Shown here one piece after another: positions 7,998-14,569 of a stretch of 43,879 nucleotides of DNA. The stretch is from assembly GCA_902802565.1 (NCBI GenBank), contig CADCMP010000008.1, positions 1 through 43,879 of the forward strand, read 5' to 3'. The stretch is from Oscillospiraceae bacterium. GTDB lineage: Bacteria; Bacillota; Clostridia; Oscillospirales; Oscillospiraceae. Below the pieces are notes generated by a model. It did no database searches and was not told the origin of the DNA. It saw nothing but the letters and a program-made list of their open reading frames with translations. Numbering within the stretch: position 1 is the stretch's first letter; each line of letters opens with the position of its first letter. Made by a program: the position numbers and the translations under genes.

Positions 7998-9188
7998 TTA
8001 TTGTTCCATCAGTTTCAGTGCGGACTGAACCTGTACGGCGATGCCGATGGGGATACAGGCATCGTCGGGATGAAATCCGGAATTGTGCAGGACCTGCAGG
8101 GAATCATCCTCCGGTGCGGTACATCCCAGATGCCAGAAACAGGCAGGGCGGGCAGCGGCAAAGTAGGCAAAGTCCTCCACGGTCAGCTGCGGGGTGCTCT
8201 CCTGAATCACGGACTCCTCGCCCAGCAATTCCGCCGCGGCGGTACGAACGAGATCCACCATGGAATCGTTGTTGATAAGGGGAGAGTAGCTGGGACGGAA
8301 ATGAACGGCAGCCGATCCTCCCAGTGTCGATGTAACGGAGTCACACACGGTGGTGATGCGGTCCCGGAGAAATTCACGTGTGGTTTCATCCATGGCGCGG
8401 ATCATTCCGGTGAGCTGCACGTGGTCCGCGATCTGGTTGCGAACATTGCCGCCATGGATCGTGCCGAAGGTGCACACGGCGGAATCCGTCGGTGCGATAT
8501 TTCTCGAGATGATGGCCTGGATATTCTGTATGATGGTCGCGGCCATGTAGATCGCGTCATTTCCCAGATCCGGCCGGGCTCCATGGGAAGAGGTGCCGTA
8601 GATATCCACGTTCACTTCATCGGAGCAGGCGTACATTTTGCCGTATTTGATCCCGATAGATCCTACGGGGAGAGACGGTTCCACATGAAGGCCGAGGACG
8701 GCATCCACATGAGGGTTTTCCAGACATCCGTCATCGATCATGCGCTGCGCGCCGCCGATGCTCTCTTCCGCCGGCTGAAACAGAAGTTTTACCGTACCGG
8801 GAAGAGTTTCGCGTATGGACTGAAAATAGGCACCGGCACCCAGCAGAACCGCAGTATGAACATCATGACCGCAGGCATGCATGACGCCCTCTTTCCGGGA
8901 ACGGCATGCAAGATCCGGATTTTCCTCCTGAATGGGAAGGGCATCCATGTCCGCGCGAATGGCAATGACCGGGCCTTCCGTATTTCCGGTAATGACGGCC
9001 ACCAGTCCGGTGTCGGCCACTCCGGTCTCGTAAGGAATTCCCAGTTCCGTCAGTTTTCCGGCGATATAATCCCGGGTGTTTTCCTCATGCTCCGAGAGAT
9101 CGGGGTTCTGATGGATATGATGACGGGCCTCAACAGCCAGGGCGTCGATCCCCAGATTCTTTATTTCATTGAAAATGGCTGATTCCAT
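7998..9188 (-). CDS. M20-family amidohydrolase (N-acyl amino acid / hippurate hydrolase type)
   Basis: A 396-aa cytoplasmic metal-dependent amidohydrolase of the M20D/AMA-HIPO-like group, which removes acyl groups from N-acyl amino acids or peptides. Metal ligands are visible in HACGHDVHT (Cys, His), in QPAEE, in GLHVEP and in the C-terminal NSGFHPDD. A dimerisation lid domain lies between about residues 180 and 290 (SSHGARPD). The ATG at 9188 is preferred: AAGAAGGAC lies about 9 nt upstream, and the frame's open extension to 9248 overlaps the promoter. It is transcribed alone, converging with pyk. Substrate cannot be read from the sequence; deacetylation of amino acids is the family default. 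Confidence 0.9.
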   Translation of the reverse strand: MESAIFNEIKNLGIDALAVEARHHIHQNPDLSEHEENTRDYIAGKLTELGIPYETGVADTGLVAVITGNTEGPVIAIRADMDALPIQEENPDLACRSRKEGVMHACGHDVHTAVLLGAGAYFQSIRETLPGTVKLLFQPAEESIGGAQRMIDDGCLENPHVDAVLGLHVEPSLPVGSIGIKYGKMYACSDEVNVDIYGTSSHGARPDLGNDAIYMAATIIQNIQAIISRNIAPTDSAVCTFGTIHGGNVRNQIADHVQLTGMIRAMDETTREFLRDRITTVCDSVTSTLGGSAAVHFRPSYSPLINNDSMVDLVRTAAAELLGEESVIQESTPQLTVEDFAYFAAARPACFWHLGCTAPEDDSLQVLHNSGFHPDDACIPIGIAVQVQSALKLMEQ

Positions 9189-9219
9189 ATCCGATGGTCC
9201 TTCTTTAAGATTACTCCAC

Positions 9220-9248
9220 AATTTAAACCGATTTGACAGTAGTGTCAA
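9220..9248 (-). promoter_or_regulatory. Promoter of the M20 gene with an overlapping palindrome
   Basis: On the minus strand a perfect TTGACA (9243-9248), a 17-nt spacer and TAAATT (9220-9225). The -35 box is one arm of a perfect inverted repeat TTGACA-CTAC-TGTCAA (9233-9248), a likely operator position. The site lies inside the 3' end of the acyltransferase pseudogene. Confidence 0.65.
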
Positions 9249-9654
9249 GGAACAGCTTGTTTTTCTGCCGGATCAGGAACCGGATGGGCCAGTCCAGGAT
9301 CCAGGCGACGGCAAAGCACAGTGCAAGACCCCACAGGGTGACCAGAACCGGGTGGCCGGGCCAGTAGAGGATCGGCATGAATACCTTTTTCGTCGCTTCC
9401 GCAAAGAAGATGCAGTGAATAAACTAGATCTCCATGGAGACTATCCCCAGTTCTTCCAGAGGGAAGAGAAGGATCTTACGGGCCGGGATGCAGTCAAAGA
9501 GATTGACCAGACAGTAGATGAAGAGCGGGGCATAAATGATGTCCAGCCGGATGGTGAAGGGAACGATCTCGCCCTTGATGCGATTGGTCATGCGATGGTC
9601 AAAGTACAGCGTAGGGGCCACTTCAAGTCCCTCCTTTCCGGTTGCTGTTTCCAT
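9223..9654 (-). pseudogene. Acyltransferase-3-like membrane protein, N-terminally truncated with an in-frame amber stop
   Basis: The minus strand from 9654 reads a hydrophobic protein tail: RLDIIYAPLFIYCLVNLF, then LEELGIVSMEI, a TAG stop at 9426-9424, and in the same frame FIHCIFFAE...LYWPGHPVLVTLW, a long hydrophobic helix and WPIRFLIRQ, ending at TAA 9223. The order LG-S-MEI-(Y)-FIHC, then a final membrane helix and a basic tail, is that of acyltransferase family 3 (OatA/WecH-like) C-termini; the stop replaces the expected Tyr codon by one base change. No N-terminal catalytic part (RxxR..H region) is found upstream, so the gene is both truncated and interrupted. It runs into the promoter of the M20 gene. 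Confidence 0.65.
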
Positions 9655-9703
9655 TTTACCATGACCGCGGGGGATTCAACAGTTAGAAATCTTAAGATTG
9701 CTC

Positions 9704-9733
9704 AAAAAAAGCACACCAGACGGTGTGCTTTTT
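9704..9733. terminator. Bidirectional terminator after the C39-like gene
   Basis: Stem AAGCACACC/GGTGTGCTT with flanking A7 on the left and T5 on the right. On the minus strand it ends the 9741-10346 gene with a seven-T run. Confidence 0.88.
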
Positions 9734-9740
9734 GCATTCT

Positions 9741-10346
9741 TTAAAGGTGAACGAGGATCATGCCGCCCCGCAGGCTTTTGCCGGTGTTCCACAGAGAGGT
9801 GAAATCCATCCATTCCGCTTCTCCGTAAGTGACGGCCTGGACCTGCAGACCGTCGCCGCTGTCATCGTACCCGTTTAACAAAAACCAGTGCCATTCATAT
9901 TCCTCAAAACGGGAGTCCTCGTGCTTGAGCATCAGGTACACCACAGGAAGTCCGCTGTCGATCTGGCGGCAGACACATTCCCGGGCCTCATCGCAGGAGA
10001 CGCTGCCGGGAACCGCATCCAGATGAAGGCGACCGGCCATGTCCGTGTTGTCCCGGAGATAGGCACCCAGACCTTCCGTATACGTTTCCAGTTTCGTAAT
10101 CCCGGAGAGCCGGGGATGAAGATAGGGCTTCATGATCTTTCCGAACTCCAGGAAGTGCTCTCTGGTAAGATCGTTCCGGTCAAAGGGGATCAGGGAATCG
10201 GAGTATCCGTTCAGGGCCATGACGATACACAGATCACACGCGGTCACGGCTGCGCATCCGCCTACGCGCATGACAAGATCCCGAAACCAGTCCTGATTTC
10301 CGCCGATGCAGTTTTCAATATGATAATGTGGCAGTTCCTTGCGCAT
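9741..10346 (-). CDS. Hypothetical protein, probable papain-like (C39-type) fold
   Basis: A 201-aa soluble protein I do not recognise as a named family member. It has a putative Cys nucleophile in a helix start (GGCAAVTACDLCI, about residues 30-42) and a His in YEWHWFLLNGYDD near residue 160, the order and spacing seen in papain-like peptidases of the C39 type. There is no signal peptide. The ATG at 10346 has AGGAG 6 nt upstream; the upstream extension to 10403 has no ribosome-binding site. It is divergent from the GntR regulator across 174 nt. Function is unknown; a non-secreted peptidase, transglutaminase or deamidase-like role is possible. Confidence 0.6.
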   Translation of the reverse strand: MRKELPHYHIENCIGGNQDWFRDLVMRVGGCAAVTACDLCIVMALNGYSDSLIPFDRNDLTREHFLEFGKIMKPYLHPRLSGITKLETYTEGLGAYLRDNTDMAGRLHLDAVPGSVSCDEARECVCRQIDSGLPVVYLMLKHEDSRFEEYEWHWFLLNGYDDSGDGLQVQAVTYGEAEWMDFTSLWNTGKSLRGGMILVHL

Positions 10347-10454
10347 GATATGCTCCTGATGAATTGGTGGTGGAATTATATCATTCCAGACAAAAATGAG
10401 CAATATCAGAGAATCTTTTTCCCAAAAACCAATATTTTTAACCGAAAACAGTTA

Positions 10455-10483
10455 TTGAATTGACAGTACGGATGCGATACAAT
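10455..10483 (+). promoter_or_regulatory. Promoter of the GntR-family gene
   Basis: TTGAAT (10455-10460), a 17-nt spacer and TACAAT (10478-10483), 37 nt before the ATG, followed by an AAAAGGAG ribosome-binding site. Confidence 0.65.
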
Positions 10484-10520
10484 ATACATATGAAAATATA
10501 CAAAAAGGAGATCTATTCAT

Positions 10521-11231
10521 ATGAATAATGAACTTCTTCAGCAATATATCAAAGCGAATCCCAAGTGGAAACTGAAAGATGTCGTGGTGCAGCTGATGTA
10601 CGATCAGATCATCAATCTGAAGATCCTCCCGGCCACGAAACTGAACATCAATCAGCTGGCACAGAACCTCGGGATCAGCCGAACTCCTGTTGCGGAGGCG
10701 GTGGGAGAACTGATGGAGAAGGGGCTCATCGTCAACCGCGATGATAATCCCGGCTATTATGTCATGAACCTCAATATCAATGACATGATCGATCTGTACC
10801 GCGTCCGTACCGCTCTGGAATGTGAGGCGGCTGCGGTTTGTACCGAGCGTGCATCCGCGCAGGTGATCCGGGAACTGGAAGAGCTTGCCGGTCATTTTAC
10901 CCAGTTTGCCCAGAAACGGGATCAGGAGGGAATGACCGATGCGGATATGCCGTTCCACCGTCTGATCGTGGATTCCAGCGAGGATCCCTATATCGTCAAG
11001 TGCTATGATCTGATGGTGCCGTATCTGTCCATGTATCAGAAGGCCATGACCCGCGCAGTAGCGACGGACCGGGATAATCCCTGGTATTCCAGCGTGATCT
11101 ACAATCATGAAGCCATTGCCAGTGCAATTAAGATGCATATTCCGGAACTTGCCCGCACGGCGATGAAAGACCACATCAATGCCAGCCTGAATTATTCCAG
11201 TTACACGAAGAATAACATCCTGTTTGGATGA
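10521..11231 (+). CDS. GntR-family (FadR/FCD) transcriptional regulator
   Basis: A 236-aa regulator. Residues ~15-85 form the winged helix: YDQIINLKILPATKLN, LAQNLGISRTPVAEAVGELMEKGLI is the classic GntR recognition segment, then a wing with NPGYYV. Residues ~90-225 are the all-helical FCD ligand domain, with metal-site-type His in FHRLIVD and YNHEAIASAI and a C-terminal DHINAS. The ligand of such proteins is usually a small organic acid and cannot be told here. AAAAGGAGA precedes the ATG. The neighbouring divergent C39-like gene and the downstream pheA-type gene are possible targets. Confidence 0.93.
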   Translation: MNNELLQQYIKANPKWKLKDVVVQLMYDQIINLKILPATKLNINQLAQNLGISRTPVAEAVGELMEKGLIVNRDDNPGYYVMNLNINDMIDLYRVRTALECEAAAVCTERASAQVIRELEELAGHFTQFAQKRDQEGMTDADMPFHRLIVDSSEDPYIVKCYDLMVPYLSMYQKAMTRAVATDRDNPWYSSVIYNHEAIASAIKMHIPELARTAMKDHINASLNYSSYTKNNILFG

Positions 11232-11251
11232 AAGGCACCCGAAAGGGTTAA

Positions 11252-11280
11252 TTGACCCTGCATTTTATGTATGATATATC
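11252..11280 (+). promoter_or_regulatory. Candidate promoter of the pheA-type gene
   Basis: TTGACC (11252-11257), a 17-nt spacer and TATATC (11275-11280), 20 nt after the GntR stop. The transcript would have a leader of about 110 nt with two hairpins. Confidence 0.5.
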
Positions 11281-11307
11281 TATAGAGTGCTTAGAAAAGC
11301 TGGATCG

Positions 11308-11378
11308 ACCTGTGTGATCACAGGTGTGTTCAGAAATCAGACTTGCTTTGCACCGCGGCTTGAAGCCGCGGTGCTTTT
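11308..11378 (+). terminator. Leader hairpins with terminator upstream of the pheA-type gene
   Basis: The first stem is ACCTGTG/CACAGGT (11308-11314, 11319-11325). The second is a very strong 10-bp stem GCACCGCGGC/GCCGCGGTGC (11350-11359, 11365-11374) followed by TTTTAAT. The second has terminator form and sits between the candidate promoter and the gene. It could be an attenuator, or simply the terminator of the GntR gene with a further promoter downstream that I cannot see. The T-box core sequences are not all present. Confidence 0.6.
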
Positions 11379-11396
11379 AATCCCGGAGGTTATACA

Positions 11397-12542
11397 ATGG
11401 AAGAGATCCTATCCATGGAACAGAAGCTGGATGAAATCGATGAACAGATCGTCAGACTTCTGGATCAGCGCCTTGCCCTGTCAGAGGCACAGGAGGAAGT
11501 AAAGCGGAAAAACCGGATCCTGACCCCGGATACCGGCAGAGAGAGGGAACTTATCGCCAAGGTGACGGAACTGGCCGGGCCGGAGACCAAGTACTGTGCG
11601 CAGTCGGTATTTCATGCCATTTCCGCGGCAGACCGTTCCCGAAGGAACGCGGTGGAGGCAGGCGACTCTCTGATGGATTCCATTCATCAGGCCCTGTCGG
11701 ATACGCCGGACCTGTTCCCACCGGAGGCAATCGTGGCCTGCCAGGGAACGGAAGGGGCCTATTCCCAGATCACCTGTGACCGGATGTTCAAGACTCCGTC
11801 CATCATGTTTTTTGAATCGTTCTCTCACGTCTTCCGGGCGGTAGAGGCCGGGATGTGCCAGTACGGGATCCTTCCCATTGAGAACAGTACCGCCGGTTCC
11901 GTGAATGCGGTATACGATCAGATGCTGAAACATAATTTCTATATCGTGAAAAGTGCCCGTCTGAAGATCAACCACTTCCTGCTTTCCAATCCCGGCGCAT
12001 CGCTGGACGGGATCCGGGAGATCATCTCTCATCAGCAGGCCATCAGCCAGTGCAGCAATTTCCTGTCCACGCTGAAGAATGTGGACGTTCATCCCGTGGC
12101 CAATACAGCCATCGCGGCCAAGACCGTGGCGGAATCCGGACGGACCGATATCGCAGCCATCTGTTCGGCGTCCTGCGGGGAAGACTACGGCATGAAAGTG
12201 CTCAAGGAAAATATTCAGGACAGCAACGGCAATTACACCCGTTTTATCTGCATTTCCAAGAATCAGGAGATCTATCCGGGCGCCGACCGGATCTCTCTGA
12301 TCATCCGGGTGCCTCATAAGCCCGGTGCTCTGTACAATGTTCTTGCCAAGTTCTATGCGCTGGGCGTAAACATCCGAAAACTGGAGAGCCGACCCATGCC
12401 GGATACGGATTTTGAATTTGAATTCTATTTCGATGTGGAAAGTCCCGTCTACGCGCCGGAAACGGACCGGCTCATCCGGGATCTGGAAAAAGGACCGGAG
12501 ACGATCCGATATCTGGGAGCTTACAACGAGATCCTGATCTGA
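11397..12542 (+). CDS. pheA: Bifunctional chorismate mutase / prephenate dehydratase
   Basis: A 381-aa P-protein that turns chorismate into phenylpyruvate. Residues ~8-85 are an AroQ chorismate mutase helix domain (LDEIDEQIVRLLDQRLAL). From about 110 comes prephenate dehydratase: GTEGAYSQ, the catalytic-region IENSTAGSVNAVYD, and NYTRFICI with the conserved Thr-Arg-Phe. The last ~80 residues form an ACT domain (RVPHKPGALYNVLAKF, KLESRP), the site of phenylalanine feedback inhibition in this family. CGGAGG lies 8 nt before the ATG. It is a single gene between a structured leader and a terminator. Confidence 0.95.
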   Translation: MEEILSMEQKLDEIDEQIVRLLDQRLALSEAQEEVKRKNRILTPDTGRERELIAKVTELAGPETKYCAQSVFHAISAADRSRRNAVEAGDSLMDSIHQALSDTPDLFPPEAIVACQGTEGAYSQITCDRMFKTPSIMFFESFSHVFRAVEAGMCQYGILPIENSTAGSVNAVYDQMLKHNFYIVKSARLKINHFLLSNPGASLDGIREIISHQQAISQCSNFLSTLKNVDVHPVANTAIAAKTVAESGRTDIAAICSASCGEDYGMKVLKENIQDSNGNYTRFICISKNQEIYPGADRISLIIRVPHKPGALYNVLAKFYALGVNIRKLESRPMPDTDFEFEFYFDVESPVYAPETDRLIRDLEKGPETIRYLGAYNEILI

Positions 12543-12550
12543 AAAAACAA

Positions 12551-12588
12551 AAAAATCGTGCAGTCGATTGACTGCACGATTTCTGTTT
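12551..12588. terminator. Bidirectional terminator between pheA and rubrerythrin
   Basis: A 13-bp stem AAATCGTGCAGTC/GACTGCACGATTT (12553-12565, 12570-12582) with a GATT loop. The minus side gives a seven-T run for rubrerythrin; the plus side has a weaker TTTCTGTTT run for pheA. Confidence 0.9.
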
Positions 12589-12598
12589 ATTCCGGGAA

Positions 12599-13215
12599 TC
12601 AGTCGCCGAAGTAACGATCCAGAAGGCCTTTGAATGCCTTGCCGTGACGGGCTTCGTCACGTGCCATCTCATGAACGGTGTCATGGATTGCATCCAGGTT
12701 CAGCTCTTTTGCCTTCTTGGCAAGAGCGGTCTTGCCGGCCTCATGAACGGTGTCATGGATTGCATCCAGGTTCAGCTCTTTTGCCTTCTTGGCAAGAGCG
12801 GTCTTGCCGGCGGTGGCGCCGTTCTCAGCGTCGACACGCATCTGCAGGTTCTTCTTGGTGGAATCGGTGAGGACTTCGCCCAGAAGCTCAGCAAACTTGG
12901 CGGCGTGCTCGGCTTCTTCCAGAGCTGCTCTGTGATAGTAATCACCGATTTCGGGATAACCTTCACGGAAAGCCTGTCTGGACATGGCCAGATACATGCC
13001 TACTTCGCTGCACTCACCGGTGAAGTTCTCGCGGAGACCCTGAATGATCTCTTCGGGAGCACCCTGTGCAACACCGACAACATGCTCAGCGGCCCAGGTC
13101 AGATCCTCTGCCTGCTCGGTGAATTTCTCGCCGGGGCATTTGCAGATGGGGCAAAACTCAGGAGCTTTTTCTCCTTCTTCACATAGCCACAAATCGGGCA
13201 TACCCATTTTTTCAT
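12599..13215 (-). CDS. Reverse rubrerythrin (N-terminal rubredoxin, C-terminal diiron domain), frameshifted and with a 24-residue tandem duplication
   Basis: Rubrerythrins reduce peroxide or oxygen in anaerobes. The proper start is the ATG at 13215, with GGAGG 9 nt upstream; it reads [12 protein letters not shown], the first CxxC of a rubredoxin. The rest ([16 protein letters not shown], then the four-helix diiron domain with [20 protein letters not shown] and EARHGKAF) is in another frame; one base is missing near 13178-13180 compared with the family pattern GYV-HEGEKAPE. The other frame stays open upstream to 13270, but that start lacks a ribosome-binding site and loses the first CxxC. The segment [20 protein letters not shown] and its next four residues occurs twice in a row just before the last metal ligands. 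Either a damaged gene or an assembly error. Confidence 0.9.
12668..12811. repeat. Perfect 72-bp tandem duplication inside the rubrerythrin gene
   Basis: 12668-12739 and 12740-12811 are identical over 72 nt. The unit is a multiple of three, so it adds 24 residues without changing frame. Identity without a single silent difference points to a very recent event or an assembly artefact. Confidence 0.97.
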
Positions 13216-13270
13216 GATAATGATCCTCCATAGGTAAAAATACTTTTGCTAATGCAATACTGCTGTTCAT

Positions 13271-13314
13271 ACTATACCATCTATTCCATAATTTCAGATG
13301 TAGTAAAAACTACA
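13271..13314 (-). promoter_or_regulatory. Rubrerythrin upstream region: -10 box and inverted repeat
   Basis: On the minus strand a TATAGT box (complement of 13271-13276) lies 55 nt before the start codon, with no good -35. Upstream is a perfect inverted repeat TGTAGT-TTTT-ACTACA (13299-13304/13309-13314), in operator position. It does not match the PerR box I know. Confidence 0.4.
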
Positions 13315-13344
13315 GTTTTGAAGTTTTTCAAGAGGAAAGAAAGA

Positions 13345-14208
13345 TTAGTTGATCAGTCCCTGGAAGAATTCCACGATGGTGGCAACAAAGCTCTTCAGTT
13401 TCTCAGTGAAGTTATGTGCGGTGTTCTGCACATCAGACAGACGATGCAGGGCATCCTTCACGGAATTGACCCGCTCCATCAGAGCGTTGGTATCCAGTTT
13501 TTCCAGTGAACGGACCAGATCGATGAGCTTCTGGATCTGCTCCTCGGTAAGATTCTGATTGTAGTCGGAGGCAATGCTTTCAATGGTCCCGCGAAGCTCC
13601 TCATCGGACATGTTCCGGGTCTGATCCAGAATGGCCTTCAGATCATTGACGATGGCAGAGGTGTCTTCATCACCGATCTCATTGGCCAGTTCCGAGGACA
13701 CGGCCAGTTCTTCCGAGCCGACCTGTTTTGCCGTCTCGTCCAGTTTCTTTCCGGTGATGCTCTCATAGGCCATGTAGATGCCGGTGAGGGCAGCGGTTCC
13801 GGAGACGGAGAAGGGGGCGGTGATGGTGACATTGGCATCTGTGATGCCGGCGGTGGTCAGTGCATTGCGGTAGGTGTCCGGGGTACACCAGGAGATGTTG
13901 CTGGTGGACACGTTCAGACCGCTTCCTTCGTTCAGTGCCTCGATAAAGATGCAGGAGATGGCTTTGGTGCCGATCATGCTTGCATCCACGGATTTGCTGA
14001 GATATGCCCGCTCATCATTGTTGGTGACGGTCAGTTCGGTGACTTCGCCGCGGTTGATGCGGAAGGTCTTATACACCTGGTTGATCTGTTCTTCATTCAG
14101 ATCCGAGCCGATGGCGACACGGCTGGAGGAACTGTCTGCCAGCGCCAGTGACATGGATGAGAGCATCACGAGACAAAGCAGTACAGACAGGATCTTTTTC
14201 AATTTCAT
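13345..14208 (-). CDS. Secreted DUF1002 family protein
   Basis: A 287-aa protein with a clear Sec signal peptide (MKLKKILSVLLCLVMLSS, cleavage likely after SLALA at about residue 24). The mature part matches DUF1002/YpuA-type proteins: SSRVAIGSDLNEEQINQVYK, SNISWCTPDTYRNALTTAGI, then VTITAPFSVSGTAALTGIYMAYE; the C-terminal ~90 residues are helical and end in a hydrophobic VATIVEFFQGLIN. The role of the family is unknown; extracytoplasmic. GGAAAGGAAAAAAG precedes the ATG. It is transcribed alone towards rubrerythrin; no clear terminator is seen in the 130 nt between. Confidence 0.85.
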   Translation of the reverse strand: MKLKKILSVLLCLVMLSSMSLALADSSSSRVAIGSDLNEEQINQVYKTFRINRGEVTELTVTNNDERAYLSKSVDASMIGTKAISCIFIEALNEGSGLNVSTSNISWCTPDTYRNALTTAGITDANVTITAPFSVSGTAALTGIYMAYESITGKKLDETAKQVGSEELAVSSELANEIGDEDTSAIVNDLKAILDQTRNMSDEELRGTIESIASDYNQNLTEEQIQKLIDLVRSLEKLDTNALMERVNSVKDALHRLSDVQNTAHNFTEKLKSFVATIVEFFQGLIN

Positions 14209-14569
14209 ATCTTTTTTCCTTTCCGTTTTGATCGTTCAACGGGTGGGTGTGTTTCCTGAGAAACCACTCTGACCATATCATAGTGCGGCAGTATGGATCA
14301 GTTGTGAATGACCGGTGAACAATTTCGAAAAAGATTATGAATCGGCAGGGATCCCGTTGCCATAATCCCGCACGGAGAGAAAAAAGGATATGCATACAAA
14401 AAGGGATAAACAGTGCAAATTATCTTATAAAAATGAAAAAAAGACAGAAAAACGAACAAAAACAAAACGAAAAATAGTTTACATAAATTGGATACTTTGG
14501 TTGCGGGGCGGCGGGGTTCTATGCTAAGATAAACTCATATAAGTATGTGCATTATGCGGAGGAACGACG
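14209..14569. promoter_or_regulatory. Divergent intergenic region with promoter for the glycosidase gene
   Basis: A 361-nt region between diverging genes. The part 14380-14480 is strongly purine (A)-rich on the plus strand. Two overlapping promoter readings occur near its right end: TTGGTT (14497-14502)-17-TATGCT (14520-14525), or TTGCGG (14501-14506)-18-TAAGAT (14525-14530). I see no convincing promoter for the minus-strand DUF1002 gene and no coding region. Confidence 0.45.

Noticed and set aside
11280-11396. T-box leader before the pheA-type gene
   Set aside because: The leader is only about 110 nt and the ACCGCG seen belongs to the terminator stem; the specifier loop and GGTGGNACC core are not found.
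12668-12811. CRISPR or other repeat array
   Set aside because: Only two adjacent copies without spacers, inside a coding region; it is a tandem duplication.
13160-13180. Programmed -1 frameshift in rubrerythrin
   Set aside because: GAGAAAAAG gives a G-AAA-AAG slip site with an SD-like AAGGAG directly beside it, and a -1 shift would restore the correct length. But the spacing is too short for known stimulators, no downstream structure is evident, and rubrerythrins are not known to use recoding; an indel is simpler.
12599-13270. Rubrerythrin read as one uninterrupted gene starting at 13270
   Set aside because: That start has no ribosome-binding site and gives a nonsense N-terminus lacking the first CxxC, while ATG 13215 in the other frame has GGAGG and the proper [11 protein letters not shown] start.
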